Positions 5,744-13,364 are shown, counted from the first letter of the stretch. The stretch: DNA of 14,745 bases from Desulfurococcales archaeon (GCA_027083115.1 JALWQN010000104.1:1-14745), one strand, 5' to 3'. The notes: generated by a model not told the origin, from the sequence alone. A program made the numbers and translations.

Positions 5744-6628
5744 TCACTCTTCGTTCTCGCTGGATAACTCTCCGTAAAGGGCTTGAAGGTCTTCGAAAGT
5801 AAGTCTTTCCCCCTTCTCTAACTTCTTTAGGGCCACCTGCTTTTTACCGCTAATTATCTTGGCTTCCACAGCTTTCTTCCTACCTATCCTTAAGTCCTTG
5901 AGTTCCTCCTGAAGGCCCCTATATTTTGCATACAGCTTATCCAATGACTCATTTATTTGAAGGAGTTCGTTAGCTCTCTCCTGCACTGCCTTATTTCTTT
6001 CCTCAATCTCGTTCTGTATGCCGTTAATTCCTTCCTTAAGCCCGCCTATCTCATTCCTTAAGTTATTGATTGTTTGGGATAGGGATGATATCTTGCTGTT
6101 TAGGTCATTAAGTATGATTATTTGACTCTTTAGTTCAGCCCTTAATTCGCTGTATTCTTTCTTAAGCTTCCTAGCCTCTAAAGCTTTCTCAAGCAATGCC
6201 TCAAGCCTAGATATCTCCTTTATTATGGTGTTCTCTTCCTCCAGGGGTAGGGATTCAGTAATTATTCTCCACTCCAGACGATCTATTCTGGACTTTATCC
6301 TAGCTACAGATATGTTGTTAACCTTCTTTCCTGAATTATTCAGGAATTCCCTCTTAGGGAAGAGCTGGGATTTTATTTCACGTATTTTCTTAACGGTTTC
6401 TTTGCGTTGATTTATTAGTTCGTTTCTCTCTTCCTTCAACTCATTCAGCTTCTCCCGCACTGACTTAAGTCTCTCCCTAAGGCCCTTAATCCTCTCTATT
6501 AGTTCCCTGCGTTCAGCCTTAAGCCCCCTAATATCATCTACTACCTCAGCCTTCCTTACCTTAAGCGACTTTATTTCTTCCCTGATTCTCGATATTTCAT
6601 TAATTAGTGCTTCCTCTCTATCCTCCAA
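5744..6628 (-). CDS. archaeal coiled-coil protein (COG1340-like)
   Basis: Almost the whole 294-residue protein is heptad-like and charged (E, K, R, L rich), predicting long coiled coils from about 1-95 and 115-260. The short break around residues 90-110 contains LFPKREFLNNSGKKVNNI. The layout and length match the uncharacterised archaeal coiled-coil family COG1340, whose function is unknown. The C-terminal 30 residues (KLEKGERLTFEDLQALYGEL) look like a small conserved helical tail. There is no Walker motif, so it is not a complete SMC or Rad50 protein. The start is TTG at 6628, 12 bases after the acyl-CoA synthetase stop, with only a weak upstream GGGT, so the exact start is uncertain. It is probably co-transcribed with the gene before it. 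Confidence 0.75.
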   Translation of the reverse strand: MEDREEALINEISRIREEIKSLKVRKAEVVDDIRGLKAERRELIERIKGLRERLKSVREKLNELKEERNELINQRKETVKKIREIKSQLFPKREFLNNSGKKVNNISVARIKSRIDRLEWRIITESLPLEEENTIIKEISRLEALLEKALEARKLKKEYSELRAELKSQIIILNDLNSKISSLSQTINNLRNEIGGLKEGINGIQNEIEERNKAVQERANELLQINESLDKLYAKYRGLQEELKDLRIGRKKAVEAKIISGKKQVALKKLEKGERLTFEDLQALYGELSSENEE

Positions 6629-6640
6629 CAGAAACTACCC

Positions 6641-7351
6641 TTAGATCTTGATGAGCACTCTAGCATCAGCTATCTTTGCTCCTTTACCTTCCTCGAACGA
6701 CATTATTGGGTTCAGATCCACGTCAGTCACTAGTTCGTGGTCCTCCATGAATTTAGAGAGCTTAACTATTATGTCCACTAATGCCTTCTTATCTCGTGGA
6801 GGCGTTCCTCTATACCCATCAAGGATCTTAGCTGCCTTAATCTCGGTAAGCATTGTTTCGGCATCGTACTTAGTTACTGGAGCTATCCTGAAGCTAACGT
6901 CCTTAAGCACCTCAACGAAGATCCCTCCTAAACCAAACATAAGTACTGGACCGAAAGTCGGGTCCCTAGTGGAACCGACGATAACCTCTAAACCCTCAGG
7001 AACCATCTCCTGAACTAACACACCAACTACTCTAGCATCAGGTGCTTTCTCCTTCACGCTCCCCAGTATTGAGTTGAAGCCTTCCTTCACTTCCTCGGCA
7101 GTCTTCAGCCCGACCTTCACACCACCAACGTCAGACTTATGGACTATGTCTGGGCTAACTATTTTTAGGACTACTGGATAACCTATTTCTTCAGCAAGTC
7201 TTACTGCATCATTTGCTTCCTTAGCTAAGCCGGCCTTAGGCACGGGAAGGTCGTAGACCCTTAAAACATCGTAGGCTTCATGCTCAAGAAGTTTTTTCCT
7301 TCCTTCGGCCCTAGCTTTTTCAATCACTTCATCGACCTTATCTGAAGTCAT
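6641..7351 (-). CDS. acdB: ADP-forming acetyl/acyl-CoA synthetase, beta subunit (ATP-grasp)
   Basis: Beta subunit of the enzyme that converts an acyl-CoA plus ADP and phosphate to acid plus ATP, the energy-conserving last step of sugar, peptide and amino-acid fermentation in many archaea. The ATP-grasp domain runs nearly full length: GYPVVLKIVSPDIVHKSDVGGV (58-78), DPTFGPVLMFGLGGIFVEV (130-148), RIAP (155-158) and DVDLNPIM (210-217). H71 corresponds to the beta-subunit histidine reported as a phosphorylation site in the Pyrococcus enzyme. At 236 residues it is a separate beta subunit, not an alpha-beta fusion. The alpha subunit is not in this window. The ATG at 7351 has a GGGGGT Shine-Dalgarno site 8 bases upstream and a TATA-like element at 7399-7407. 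The acyl substrate cannot be told from the sequence. Confidence 0.93.
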   Translation of the reverse strand: MTSDKVDEVIEKARAEGRKKLLEHEAYDVLRVYDLPVPKAGLAKEANDAVRLAEEIGYPVVLKIVSPDIVHKSDVGGVKVGLKTAEEVKEGFNSILGSVKEKAPDARVVGVLVQEMVPEGLEVIVGSTRDPTFGPVLMFGLGGIFVEVLKDVSFRIAPVTKYDAETMLTEIKAAKILDGYRGTPPRDKKALVDIIVKLSKFMEDHELVTDVDLNPIMSFEEGKGAKIADARVLIKI

Positions 7352-7398
7352 TATTAAGACCCCCTTAAACTGTTTCCCTCCAGATTAAAATGTTGCTG

Positions 7399-7407
7399 TT
7401 TAAATAA
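7399..7407 (-). promoter_or_regulatory. probable TATA box of acdB
   Basis: On the minus strand, TTATTTAAA lies in the 78-base gap between the GPN-loop gene and acdB. It predicts transcription from about 7377 and a leader of roughly 25 bases that includes the GGGGGT ribosome-binding site. Confidence 0.45.
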
Positions 7408-7429
7408 TTGATGGAGTTCATTAACCTAA

Positions 7430-8248
7430 TTAATGATGGGGGTTATATTCCTCAGTTAGGTAGTCCTCACCGCCCGTCAGGATCCTCTGGATTGAGGCAT
7501 AAACCCTATCTAACCCAACGAATTCCTTTGCTGAAACAGGTATTACAGAATTCCCCCAAGCCTCCTTAATAACCCTACACAGGCTCTCTGAAATATCAGG
7601 ATCCATAAAAAGTACTTCGGAACCCACATTAACGCAGCTGTAGTCATCACTCAGCATCCTGAGTAAATATATTTTTTCTTTAAGTTGCTCTACATCCACG
7701 CCCTCCTTACTTAGGTCCTTAACGTATAGGTCGACCTTATTGACGAGGAAAATCATGGGAAGCCCTAATCTATACAGTACTGATAGACTAAGCAGTGCTG
7801 ACGAGAATGCTGAGGAAGGGTCCGACGCAAGTCCTGCGTCAACAGCGAAAATCACTGTTGTCTTCGCTCCCTTAGATAGTTCCTTAAGGACTTTAGGGCC
7901 TAATTTTCTGAAAGCTATTATTTCAAGCTGCCCTGGCAAATCAATTAAGGCGTAATTGCTTTTTGTTTCCTCAATCTCGTCTCTCACGTCGTTCACGTAA
8001 TTGATTAGGTAATCGACGCTAGCCACAAGCGCTCCGTTAGGACCTAAATTGTACTTCGTTATAAATTCCTCCACATCAACATACCTCCTGACATCCACAT
8101 CAGGCACGTAAGGCAGTACCTCAGCAGCAGGGTCGAAGTTAACTTTAGTTGAGTCTAATTCGTTATTAGCTAGCCATTCTGCTAGAGCCCCAGTCAGCGT
8201 GGACTTACCTGAACCTGCCGGCCCCGCAATAAGGATAAAGTAAGTCAT
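7430..8248 (-). CDS. GPN-loop GTPase (XAB1/Npa3-like)
   Basis: Dimeric P-loop GTPase of the GPN family. All motifs are present: P-loop GPAGSGKST (9-17), the defining GPN insertion LGPNGAL (68-74), G3 DLPGQ (103-107), G4 NKVD (170-173) and G5 VSAKEF near the C-terminus. The length of 272 is normal. In eukaryotes GPN proteins help assemble and import RNA polymerases; the archaeal role is less clear, and any link to RNA polymerase here is inference from the family. The gene starts 4 bases after the stop of the radical SAM gene, so the two are almost certainly co-transcribed. The ATG at 8248 is one of two close ATGs; the one at 8252 is out of frame. Confidence 0.92.
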   Translation of the reverse strand: MTYFILIAGPAGSGKSTLTGALAEWLANNELDSTKVNFDPAAEVLPYVPDVDVRRYVDVEEFITKYNLGPNGALVASVDYLINYVNDVRDEIEETKSNYALIDLPGQLEIIAFRKLGPKVLKELSKGAKTTVIFAVDAGLASDPSSAFSSALLSLSVLYRLGLPMIFLVNKVDLYVKDLSKEGVDVEQLKEKIYLLRMLSDDYSCVNVGSEVLFMDPDISESLCRVIKEAWGNSVIPVSAKEFVGLDRVYASIQRILTGGEDYLTEEYNPHH

Positions 8249-8252
8249 TCAT

Positions 8253-9320
8253 TCACTCACTCAACCACTTAGGACGTCCGACAATATTTATTTTGCGCCC
8301 GCACTTAGGGCATCTATTGTCCTTAGTTAGTCTCCACTCAACTATCTGGAAACCGTACCTCCTGACGAGGAGCTCACCACAGTAAGGGCAGTAAGTATTC
8401 TCGTAAGGGTGTCCAGGCACATTACCTATGTAGACGTAGTGAAGGCCTTCCTCCTTAGCTACATTAGCTAATTTCTCAAGTGTCTGTACGGGTGTTGGGG
8501 GAAGGTCAAGCATCATGAAGTTAGGGTAGAACCTGAGAAGATGGAAGGGCGTTTCAGGACCTAAGTAATTAACTACCCAAGAAGCTAGCTTCCTTATGTC
8601 TTCAACCTTATCGCCGTACTTAGGCACAACCAAGTTAGTGATTTCTATGAAGATGTTCTGCTTCTTCATCTCTTGGAGGGTCTCGAAAATAGGTTCTGGG
8701 TCAGGAACTCCCATAAACTTCCTGTAGAACTCCTTATTTCCCCCGCCCTTGAAGTCTACTGTCGCAGCATCCATGTAAGGACCTAACTCCTTCAGTGGTT
8801 CGGTAGTCATGTAGCCGTTCGTCACCATAGTGTTGAAGAGTCCTTGGGACTTAGCTAATTTCGCCGTATCCAGCATGAACTCATAAAAGACTGTGGGTTC
8901 ATTATAGGTATAACTAATCCCGTCAGCACCGTATTTCTTAGCTTCCTTCACAACCTCCTCGGGAGTGAAGAACTCCCCAAAGACTTCATCCCTTCTTGAC
9001 TGGCTTATGGTCCAGTTCTGGCAGAACCTACACATGAAGTTGCATCCAGCAGTGGATATCGAGAAGACGTTCGTTCCAGGCATGAAGTGCATTAAGGGTT
9101 TCTTCTCTATTGGGTCTACGTTAGCGGCAGTTAAGAGACCGTAAACGAGAGTGTATAGTTTTCCTTCCTTATTGTATCTAACACCGCATGCCCCGAAACC
9201 TCCTTCAGCTATTGGGCATCTTTTGTAGCATAGATCACACACAACCTTATTATTGCCTAAGGGCCTCCAGTACTTAGCTACCTTAATCCATGGCTTGCTT
9301 AAGTCAATCCTTTTCTTCAT
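8253..9320 (-). CDS. amrS: AmmeMemoRadiSam-type radical SAM enzyme (AmrS)
   Basis: Radical SAM protein of the AmrS/PflA-like family, conserved next to or together with AMMECR1 and Memo homologues; its substrate is not known to me. Numbering from the ATG at 9320 (355 residues), the radical SAM cluster CNFMCRFC is at 93-100. An N-terminal cysteine set C-x2-C-x3-C-x9-C (28, 31, 35, 45) matches the family. The barrel includes GADGISYTYNEPTVFYE and the TNLVVPKYGD strand. The C-terminus has a rubredoxin-like pair, CPYC at 311-314 and CPKC at 337-340, probably binding zinc or iron. A TTG at 9326 would add two residues. AmrA and AmrB partners are not in this window. The gene is divergent from prs and runs into the GPN-loop gene. 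Confidence 0.9.
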   Translation of the reverse strand: MKKRIDLSKPWIKVAKYWRPLGNNKVVCDLCYKRCPIAEGGFGACGVRYNKEGKLYTLVYGLLTAANVDPIEKKPLMHFMPGTNVFSISTAGCNFMCRFCQNWTISQSRRDEVFGEFFTPEEVVKEAKKYGADGISYTYNEPTVFYEFMLDTAKLAKSQGLFNTMVTNGYMTTEPLKELGPYMDAATVDFKGGGNKEFYRKFMGVPDPEPIFETLQEMKKQNIFIEITNLVVPKYGDKVEDIRKLASWVVNYLGPETPFHLLRFYPNFMMLDLPPTPVQTLEKLANVAKEEGLHYVYIGNVPGHPYENTYCPYCGELLVRRYGFQIVEWRLTKDNRCPKCGRKINIVGRPKWLSE

Positions 9321-9472
9321 TCCCAACCCATTAAATCAAGAGTTCAGGAGCTTAATAACTGAAGGCTGTTCCCTTGGAAGTGCTGGCTTACCTTACTAAA
9401 GCGTGTGTTAAGGAATGCCTTCAATTACTAATTTTCAATAACCCAGTACCTAAGAATTATAGGGGTTACGGA
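9321..9472. promoter_or_regulatory. divergent promoter region between amrS (-) and prs (+)
   Basis: If prs begins at the GTG at 9473, this is a 152-base divergent gap. On the minus strand TTATTAAG near 9351-9358 is about 30 bases from the amrS start. On the plus strand AATTTTCAATAA (9430-9441) is the best TATA candidate for prs, and AGGGGTT at 9461-9467 is a plausible Shine-Dalgarno site. The prs frame is open from 9374, so part of this stretch could instead be coding. Confidence 0.4.
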
Positions 9473-10366
9473 GTGATTGTTGCCTCACTTCCTGGGGATG
9501 TAGGGATCGGTGAGAGAATAAGTAATTTGTTAGGGGCCCAGCACCAAGAAGTAATTCATAAGGTATTTCCTGACGGGGAGTCTTACCTGAGGTTCCCCCA
9601 CCCAATAGAGAGCGATGACTACGTGCTTGTTCAATCAACGTACCCCGAACAGAACAGAAGATTGCTTGAGTTAGTGATGGCAGCAAAAACATTAAGTGTG
9701 AGGGGAGCAAGGTCAGTTTCAGCAGTTATTCCTTACCTTGCTTACGCGAGACAGGATAAGGAATTTTTGCCTGGAGAAGTCGTTAGCGCGGAAGTGGTTC
9801 TTGAATTACTTGGTTCTTCAGGAATCAGCGACCTCTATGTTGTTGATATCCATAAACCAGCTGTCCTTAAAGCTTTCAGACGTCGATCCACGAACATAAT
9901 GCCCCTCAATTCTTTTAAGAAATATATGAGTGGCCTTAATTTAAGGAATCCTTTAGTGGTGGCTCCCGATGAGGGAGCCAGGCATCGTGCATCATTACTT
10001 TCTAAGGCCTTAAGCACGGATTACTTAGTCATTAAGAAATTTAGGGATAGGTACACAGGCAAAATACTTCATTCTTTTCCTGAAGGCCTTGATTTCGGAG
10101 GGGTTGATGTGGTGGTTATTGACGACATAATTAGTACTGGAGGTACGGTGGCTGACATAGCTAGTAAAGCTAAGGACTTAGGTGCTGAAAGGGTTTTTGC
10201 TTTAGCGACTCACGGAATATTTGTTGATGGTGCTGTAGAGAGATTAAGGAATTCAGGCATCGATGAAGTTATTGTGGCTAAAACCGTTGGGAGGGTGGTT
10301 GAGGGAGTGACCTACTTGGATGTTGGTGACGAGGTGGCTAATGTGGTTGGAAGAAGGTTCTTATAA
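9473..10366 (+). CDS. prs: ribose-phosphate pyrophosphokinase (PRPP synthase)
   Basis: Makes 5-phosphoribosyl 1-pyrophosphate from ribose 5-phosphate and ATP for purine, pyrimidine, histidine and tryptophan synthesis. In the 297-residue form the motifs are PYLAYARQD (87-95), DIHKP (125-129), PDEGARHRA (165-173) and the PRPP-binding loop VVIDDIISTGGT (214-225). The family normally begins close to the strand read here as VIVAS, so I prefer the GTG at 9473, which has AGGGGTT 6 bases upstream. The frame is open from a TTG at 9374, which would add 33 residues (including CVKEC) unlike the family and without a ribosome-binding site. The next gene starts 1 base after the stop, so prs, trmG10 and the RNase Z-like gene form one operon. 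Confidence 0.93.
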   Translation: MIVASLPGDVGIGERISNLLGAQHQEVIHKVFPDGESYLRFPHPIESDDYVLVQSTYPEQNRRLLELVMAAKTLSVRGARSVSAVIPYLAYARQDKEFLPGEVVSAEVVLELLGSSGISDLYVVDIHKPAVLKAFRRRSTNIMPLNSFKKYMSGLNLRNPLVVAPDEGARHRASLLSKALSTDYLVIKKFRDRYTGKILHSFPEGLDFGGVDVVVIDDIISTGGTVADIASKAKDLGAERVFALATHGIFVDGAVERLRNSGIDEVIVAKTVGRVVEGVTYLDVGDEVANVVGRRFL

Positions 10367-10367
10367 G

Positions 10368-11384
10368 ATGCTCATGTATTTCCTCCTTTCGGGGATGCAT
10401 AGGACATTGCCTTACGCTGAACTTAGGGCTTTAGCTGAGGCAGAAGCTGGAGGTTTGAGGAAGGAAGTAATTCTTGATCAGTTGGTTATTGCTGACTCAA
10501 GCCCTAACCTCTTCAGGGTCCTTAAGGAAAGGGCTGTCCTCGTTAAGTCTGGAGGCCCCTTACTTACTGCTACGGAGGTTGCTGAGGGAATCCCTAAATT
10601 CATTAAGGAATTAATTGATTCGAGAATCTGTGATTTCGGGGGGTTCAGTCACATATCTTTCACCAGAATAAAGAATTTCGGCTCACCCATAAAGTACGGG
10701 GACTTAGTTAAGGAAGTGATTGGTAAGGCTCCTGAACTCTGTCGTAAACCTCAGGCCCCAATATTGGAGGTAGTGATTTCTGAAGGACTCATGGTTGCTG
10801 GATTAAGGTTTTTTGAGAGGACATTATCTTCTTTAAGGGAAAGGGACCCTCAGAAAAGGCCAGTATATAGGCCAGGAACGCTTACTCCTATTCTCTCAAG
10901 ATTATTCGTTAATTTAAGTAGAGTTCCTAGGAAACCTGGAGAAGTGTTTCTGGATCCGTTCTGTGGTGTTGGGGGTTTCCTTCTTGAGGCCTGCGATATG
11001 GGTCTTAACTACGTTGGTTCGGACACAGACTATATTTCGGTTAGGGGAGCCTCCCTGAACCTAAGGCACTACGGATGCGTCGATAACGTGGTTGTTGCGA
11101 ACGCGTGTGACCTCCCTTACACTAAGGTTTCCGGAATAGGTACAGATCCCCCGTACGGGAGACTAACTCAAGCTAGGGGTTTAAGGCTGGATGAGCTTAT
11201 GGAGTGCTTCCTTCATTCGGCTAAGGAAGTTCTTCCCCCACACCATTACTTGGTTTTCGCGCAGAAAAGCAGCGTTTATTTGGAGGACTTTATTAAGGGA
11301 GCGGGTTTCAGGCTTGTGGAGAAACACCTTAATTGGGTTCATGGAGCACTAACTAGAGATATTTATGTGGTGATGAGGGCTTGA
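10368..11384 (+). CDS. trmG10: tRNA (guanine(10)-N2)-methyltransferase, TrmG10/Trm11 family
   Basis: SAM-dependent enzyme that methylates the N2 of guanine 10 in tRNA, to m2G or m2(2)G in archaea. The N-terminal half (about 1-155 of 338 residues) is a divergent THUMP-type RNA-binding region. It is followed by RPGTL (168-172), SAM motif I DPFCGVGGFLLEA (196-208), an acidic GSDTD loop, and the catalytic motif TDPPYG (259-264). The order THUMP then Rossmann methyltransferase with D-P-P-Y is the family hallmark. The frame is open from 10320, inside prs, but the ATG at 10368, 1 base past the prs stop, gives the expected family N-terminus; an ATG at 10374 is also possible. The stop overlaps the next start. 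Confidence 0.9.
   Translation: MLMYFLLSGMHRTLPYAELRALAEAEAGGLRKEVILDQLVIADSSPNLFRVLKERAVLVKSGGPLLTATEVAEGIPKFIKELIDSRICDFGGFSHISFTRIKNFGSPIKYGDLVKEVIGKAPELCRKPQAPILEVVISEGLMVAGLRFFERTLSSLRERDPQKRPVYRPGTLTPILSRLFVNLSRVPRKPGEVFLDPFCGVGGFLLEACDMGLNYVGSDTDYISVRGASLNLRHYGCVDNVVVANACDLPYTKVSGIGTDPPYGRLTQARGLRLDELMECFLHSAKEVLPPHHYLVFAQKSSVYLEDFIKGAGFRLVEKHLNWVHGALTRDIYVVMRA
11369..11374 (+). promoter_or_regulatory. Shine-Dalgarno site deciding the RNase Z-like start
   Basis: GGTGAT, a perfect match to the archaeal anti-Shine-Dalgarno sequence, lies 6 bases before the TTG at 11381. It supports that unusual start codon, which overlaps the TrmG10 stop as TTGA. Confidence 0.65.
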
Positions 11385-12163
11385 ATCCGGTGGTCGTTAC
11401 TTTCTTGGGTGCGAGAGGCCCTTACCCGGGCAGTGATGACTTACCCTCAGTCTTAGTGACTCACAGCAAGCTCTCTATACTTTTAGATGCTGGTGAGGGA
11501 GTGCAGCATAGATTGCATGCCGCAGGTAAAAGCGTTTCATCAATTAAGTATGTCTTAATATCTCATCTCCACGGGGATCATGTTCTAGGCCTCATGCCGT
11601 TACTACAGTCAAGGTCTTTAGCTGGTGCTGACACACCATTAACTGTTTTGGGGCCTGAAGGGCTGAGGAATTACTTAATTAATAATTTTAATATGCTTTC
11701 CTTCAGGCCTGCTTACGAGCTCACCATACATGAGGTAATTAATGGGTCAAGCGAGTTCAGGGACTTAAATGTCTCGTACGTCCCACTAAGGCATTCCTTA
11801 CAGACATTAGGGTTTAGGTTGGTCCTTAATGGTATTTCCTTATGTTATGTGACTGACACAAGACCTACTGAATCAGTTGTTGGTTTGTGTAAGGGCGTTG
11901 ATGTCTTAATTCATGATTCCGCCTTCCTTTCGAAGGATAGTGAGTTAGCTGCCGAGTACGCCCACTCGACCTCAGCCGAGGCTGCTGAAGTAGCTAAAGA
12001 AATTAATCCGGGAACGCTGATCCTGTACCATATTTCGTCCAGGTATAGTGACATTTCTCCCTTACTTTATGAAGCAAGGAAGATCTTTCCGCGTACCTAC
12101 GCAGCTACCCAATACCTGAAGCTGTACCTAACTCCTAAAACGGTCTTCAGAGGTCCGGAATAG
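11381..12163 (+). CDS. rnz: RNase Z-like metallo-beta-lactamase nuclease lacking the exosite arm
   Basis: Metallo-beta-lactamase fold protein most like tRNase Z, the endonuclease that removes the 3' trailer of pre-tRNA. Metal ligands are all present: HLHGDH (62-67), H138 (LRHSLQT), D159 (YVTDTRP) and H217 (LYHISSRY). The family-specific AHSTSAEAA (194-202) is also there. At 260 residues it is shorter than the usual 290-310. The missing part is the flexible exosite arm that normally sits between the fourth ligand histidine and the aspartate strand; here only about 15 residues separate GFRLVL from the aspartate. The start is TTG with a strong GGTGAT site. Co-transcription with TrmG10 supports a tRNA role. 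A different MBL nuclease of the same superfamily cannot be excluded. The 3' end overlaps UPF0201 by 17 bases. Confidence 0.8.
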   Translation: MNPVVVTFLGARGPYPGSDDLPSVLVTHSKLSILLDAGEGVQHRLHAAGKSVSSIKYVLISHLHGDHVLGLMPLLQSRSLAGADTPLTVLGPEGLRNYLINNFNMLSFRPAYELTIHEVINGSSEFRDLNVSYVPLRHSLQTLGFRLVLNGISLCYVTDTRPTESVVGLCKGVDVLIHDSAFLSKDSELAAEYAHSTSAEAAEVAKEINPGTLILYHISSRYSDISPLLYEARKIFPRTYAATQYLKLYLTPKTVFRGPE

Positions 12164-12581
12164 GTTTATCCCAGAGTGGCCGGCCCCCAGATGTTTTCGG
12201 AGCTAACCAGTCTATTAACTCATCGGCCCCATCAGTCAAGATCCTGACCTTTATGGGGCCTAAGGGGGATTCGCTATCTATGCTCACGAATGATGGGTGT
12301 CCTGCGTAAGCACTTTGTTTATGCAGCTTAAACACTATTGTTTTTTCCCTTCTTCCGTGCTCAAGAACTTTTCTGGCGCTGTCGAGGATTCTTTCTCTCC
12401 TGAGTATGTCATGGAACTTCAGGAGGGACTCCACACGATCTGACTCAGCAACTACCGTCGGGTAAGGTCCTTCCTCCCGCACGACATAGTGCTTAATGCT
12501 GAAGAAATTAGTTATTGATTTAACTACTTTCTTCAGGTCCTCGGTATGTCTGACTTCAGCCTCAACCCTCAGCAAGAACAT
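12147..12581 (-). CDS. UPF0201 family predicted RNA-binding protein (COG1325)
   Basis: Small archaeal protein of the UPF0201/COG1325 family, annotated elsewhere as RNA-binding; the molecular role is not established. From the ATG at 12581 it has 144 residues. Recognisable parts are the first strand and helix (RVEAEVRHTEDLKKVVKSI), FHDILRRERILDSARK, the signature LHKQSAYAGHPSFV, and SPLGPIKVRI. The frame is open to 12617, but a strong GGAGGGTG Shine-Dalgarno site 7 bases before 12581 decides the start. The first 20 bases overlap the end of UPF0200. As I recall, the same pair is adjacent in Sulfolobus (SSO1041 and SSO1042), so the two probably act together or are co-expressed. Confidence 0.88.
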   Translation of the reverse strand: MFLLRVEAEVRHTEDLKKVVKSITNFFSIKHYVVREEGPYPTVVAESDRVESLLKFHDILRRERILDSARKVLEHGRREKTIVFKLHKQSAYAGHPSFVSIDSESPLGPIKVRILTDGADELIDWLAPKTSGGRPLWDKPIPDL

Positions 12582-13143
12582 TCTCCAGCACCCTCCTAAC
12601 CCTCTGGAGGGCATCACCCTTTATAACGCTTTCCTCTTTAAGTTCATTAACCACCATAACGTCCGCTAAAGCAATAACTTGACCAATGCCTATATTTAGC
12701 TCCTTAATGTCTCTTTCCCTAAACTCCTCCCAAGTTTTTGGGTCATCCCTCCTACCCCTCCTACTCAACCTCCTGAATCTCTCTCTGGGTGAGGCATGAA
12801 CTGCGACAATAATCACCTTAGCGTATTTAGAGAAGTAGTCAACCTCCTTAAGGCTCCTAACACCGTCCACAATAATCAGCTTATCACTCATTTCCTTAAG
12901 TTTCCCAACAACTAACTTAGCTACCGCATCCTCACCCATCTCTTCACGTATTTCTATAGCGAAGTCCATCATGCTCTTAAGGTCTAGAGGCCTTCTTCTT
13001 CTTGAGGCTTCCTCACGCATCACGTCACCCATACTGATTAACGATGCATTAAGGGCTTCAGAAATATATTTGGCTATTACCGATTTTCCCGCACCAGGCA
13101 TCCCCGTAACGCAGACCAACACTTTCAAAGTAGGCCCTCTCAA
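12562..13143 (-). CDS. UPF0200 family P-loop kinase-like protein
   Basis: P-loop NTPase of the UPF0200 family, related to dephospho-CoA kinase and other small nucleotide kinases; the substrate is unknown. The P-loop GMPGAGKS is at residues 14-21. SMGDVMREEA (37-46) resembles the substrate-binding helix of nucleotide kinases. IIVDGVRSLKEV is a Walker B-like strand, and the RRGRRDDP segment is a probable lid. The 193-residue length fits the family. The first possible start is TTG at 13143, without a Shine-Dalgarno site; TTTAATA at 13160-13166 is a plausible TATA box for a leaderless transcript, so the true start could be this TTG or the TTG at 13128. It is translated together with UPF0201, which begins inside its last codons. 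Confidence 0.88.
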   Translation of the reverse strand: MRGPTLKVLVCVTGMPGAGKSVIAKYISEALNASLISMGDVMREEASRRRRPLDLKSMMDFAIEIREEMGEDAVAKLVVGKLKEMSDKLIIVDGVRSLKEVDYFSKYAKVIIVAVHASPRERFRRLSRRGRRDDPKTWEEFRERDIKELNIGIGQVIALADVMVVNELKEESVIKGDALQRVRRVLENVLAEG

Positions 13144-13159
13144 GTAGGGGATTGCGAAT

Positions 13160-13166
13160 TATTAAA
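13160..13166 (-). promoter_or_regulatory. probable TATA box of the UPF0200-UPF0201 pair
   Basis: On the minus strand, TTTAATA is centred 20 bases before the TTG at 13143 and 35 before the TTG at 13128. It is the only obvious core promoter element before this pair. Confidence 0.4.
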
Positions 13167-13228
13167 TCCTCTCGATACCCAATCTTAATTTAACTGTATT
13201 AATATGTTTTAACTTTTTAAAGAACACT

Positions 13229-13305
13229 CGGTATTACGACCATTAAGTAATCCGGTATTTCATAATTTAGTAATATGATGGAAATCAAGTAATACGGTAA
13301 TACGG
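13229..13305. repeat. cluster of GTAATACG-like short repeats in the 13144-13370 gap
   Basis: The 227-base gap between the divergent UPF0200 and zinc-ribbon genes has no gene that I can see. Within it, GTAATACG occurs as a perfect 8-base tandem at 13289-13296 and 13297-13304, followed by GTAC. Related copies are GTAATCCGG at 13247-13255 and GTAATATG at 13270-13277, plus an inverted copy, CGGTATTAC, at 13229-13237. Possible roles are a transcription factor site, an origin-like element or chance in AT-rich DNA; the sequence alone does not decide. Confidence 0.6.
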
Positions 13306-13359
13306 TACTAGTATTTAATGCATGTCTTATTATGTAGTTTAACGACGAACTTATTTTTT

Positions 13360-13364
13360 GGTGA
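13360..13364 (+). promoter_or_regulatory. Shine-Dalgarno site of the zinc-ribbon gene
   Basis: GGTGA lies 6 bases before the GTG at 13371 and supports that start. Upstream, TATTTAAT (13312-13319) and TTATTATG (13327-13334) are the TATA candidates. Either would give a short leader that includes this site. Confidence 0.55.

Noticed and set aside
5737..5746. Palindrome TGAGGCCTCA at the coiled-coil gene stop
   Set aside because: A 10-base palindrome overlapping a stop codon is expected by chance at this window size, and no second copy or context supports a role.
9450..10017. Minus-strand open frames inside prs
   Set aside because: They are antisense to a well-conserved PRPP synthase and have no promoter, ribosome site or motif.
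11369..11376. GTGATGA resembling a C box of a C/D guide RNA
   Set aside because: No D box or C'/D' pair at suitable distance; the string is better explained as the Shine-Dalgarno site of the RNase Z-like gene.
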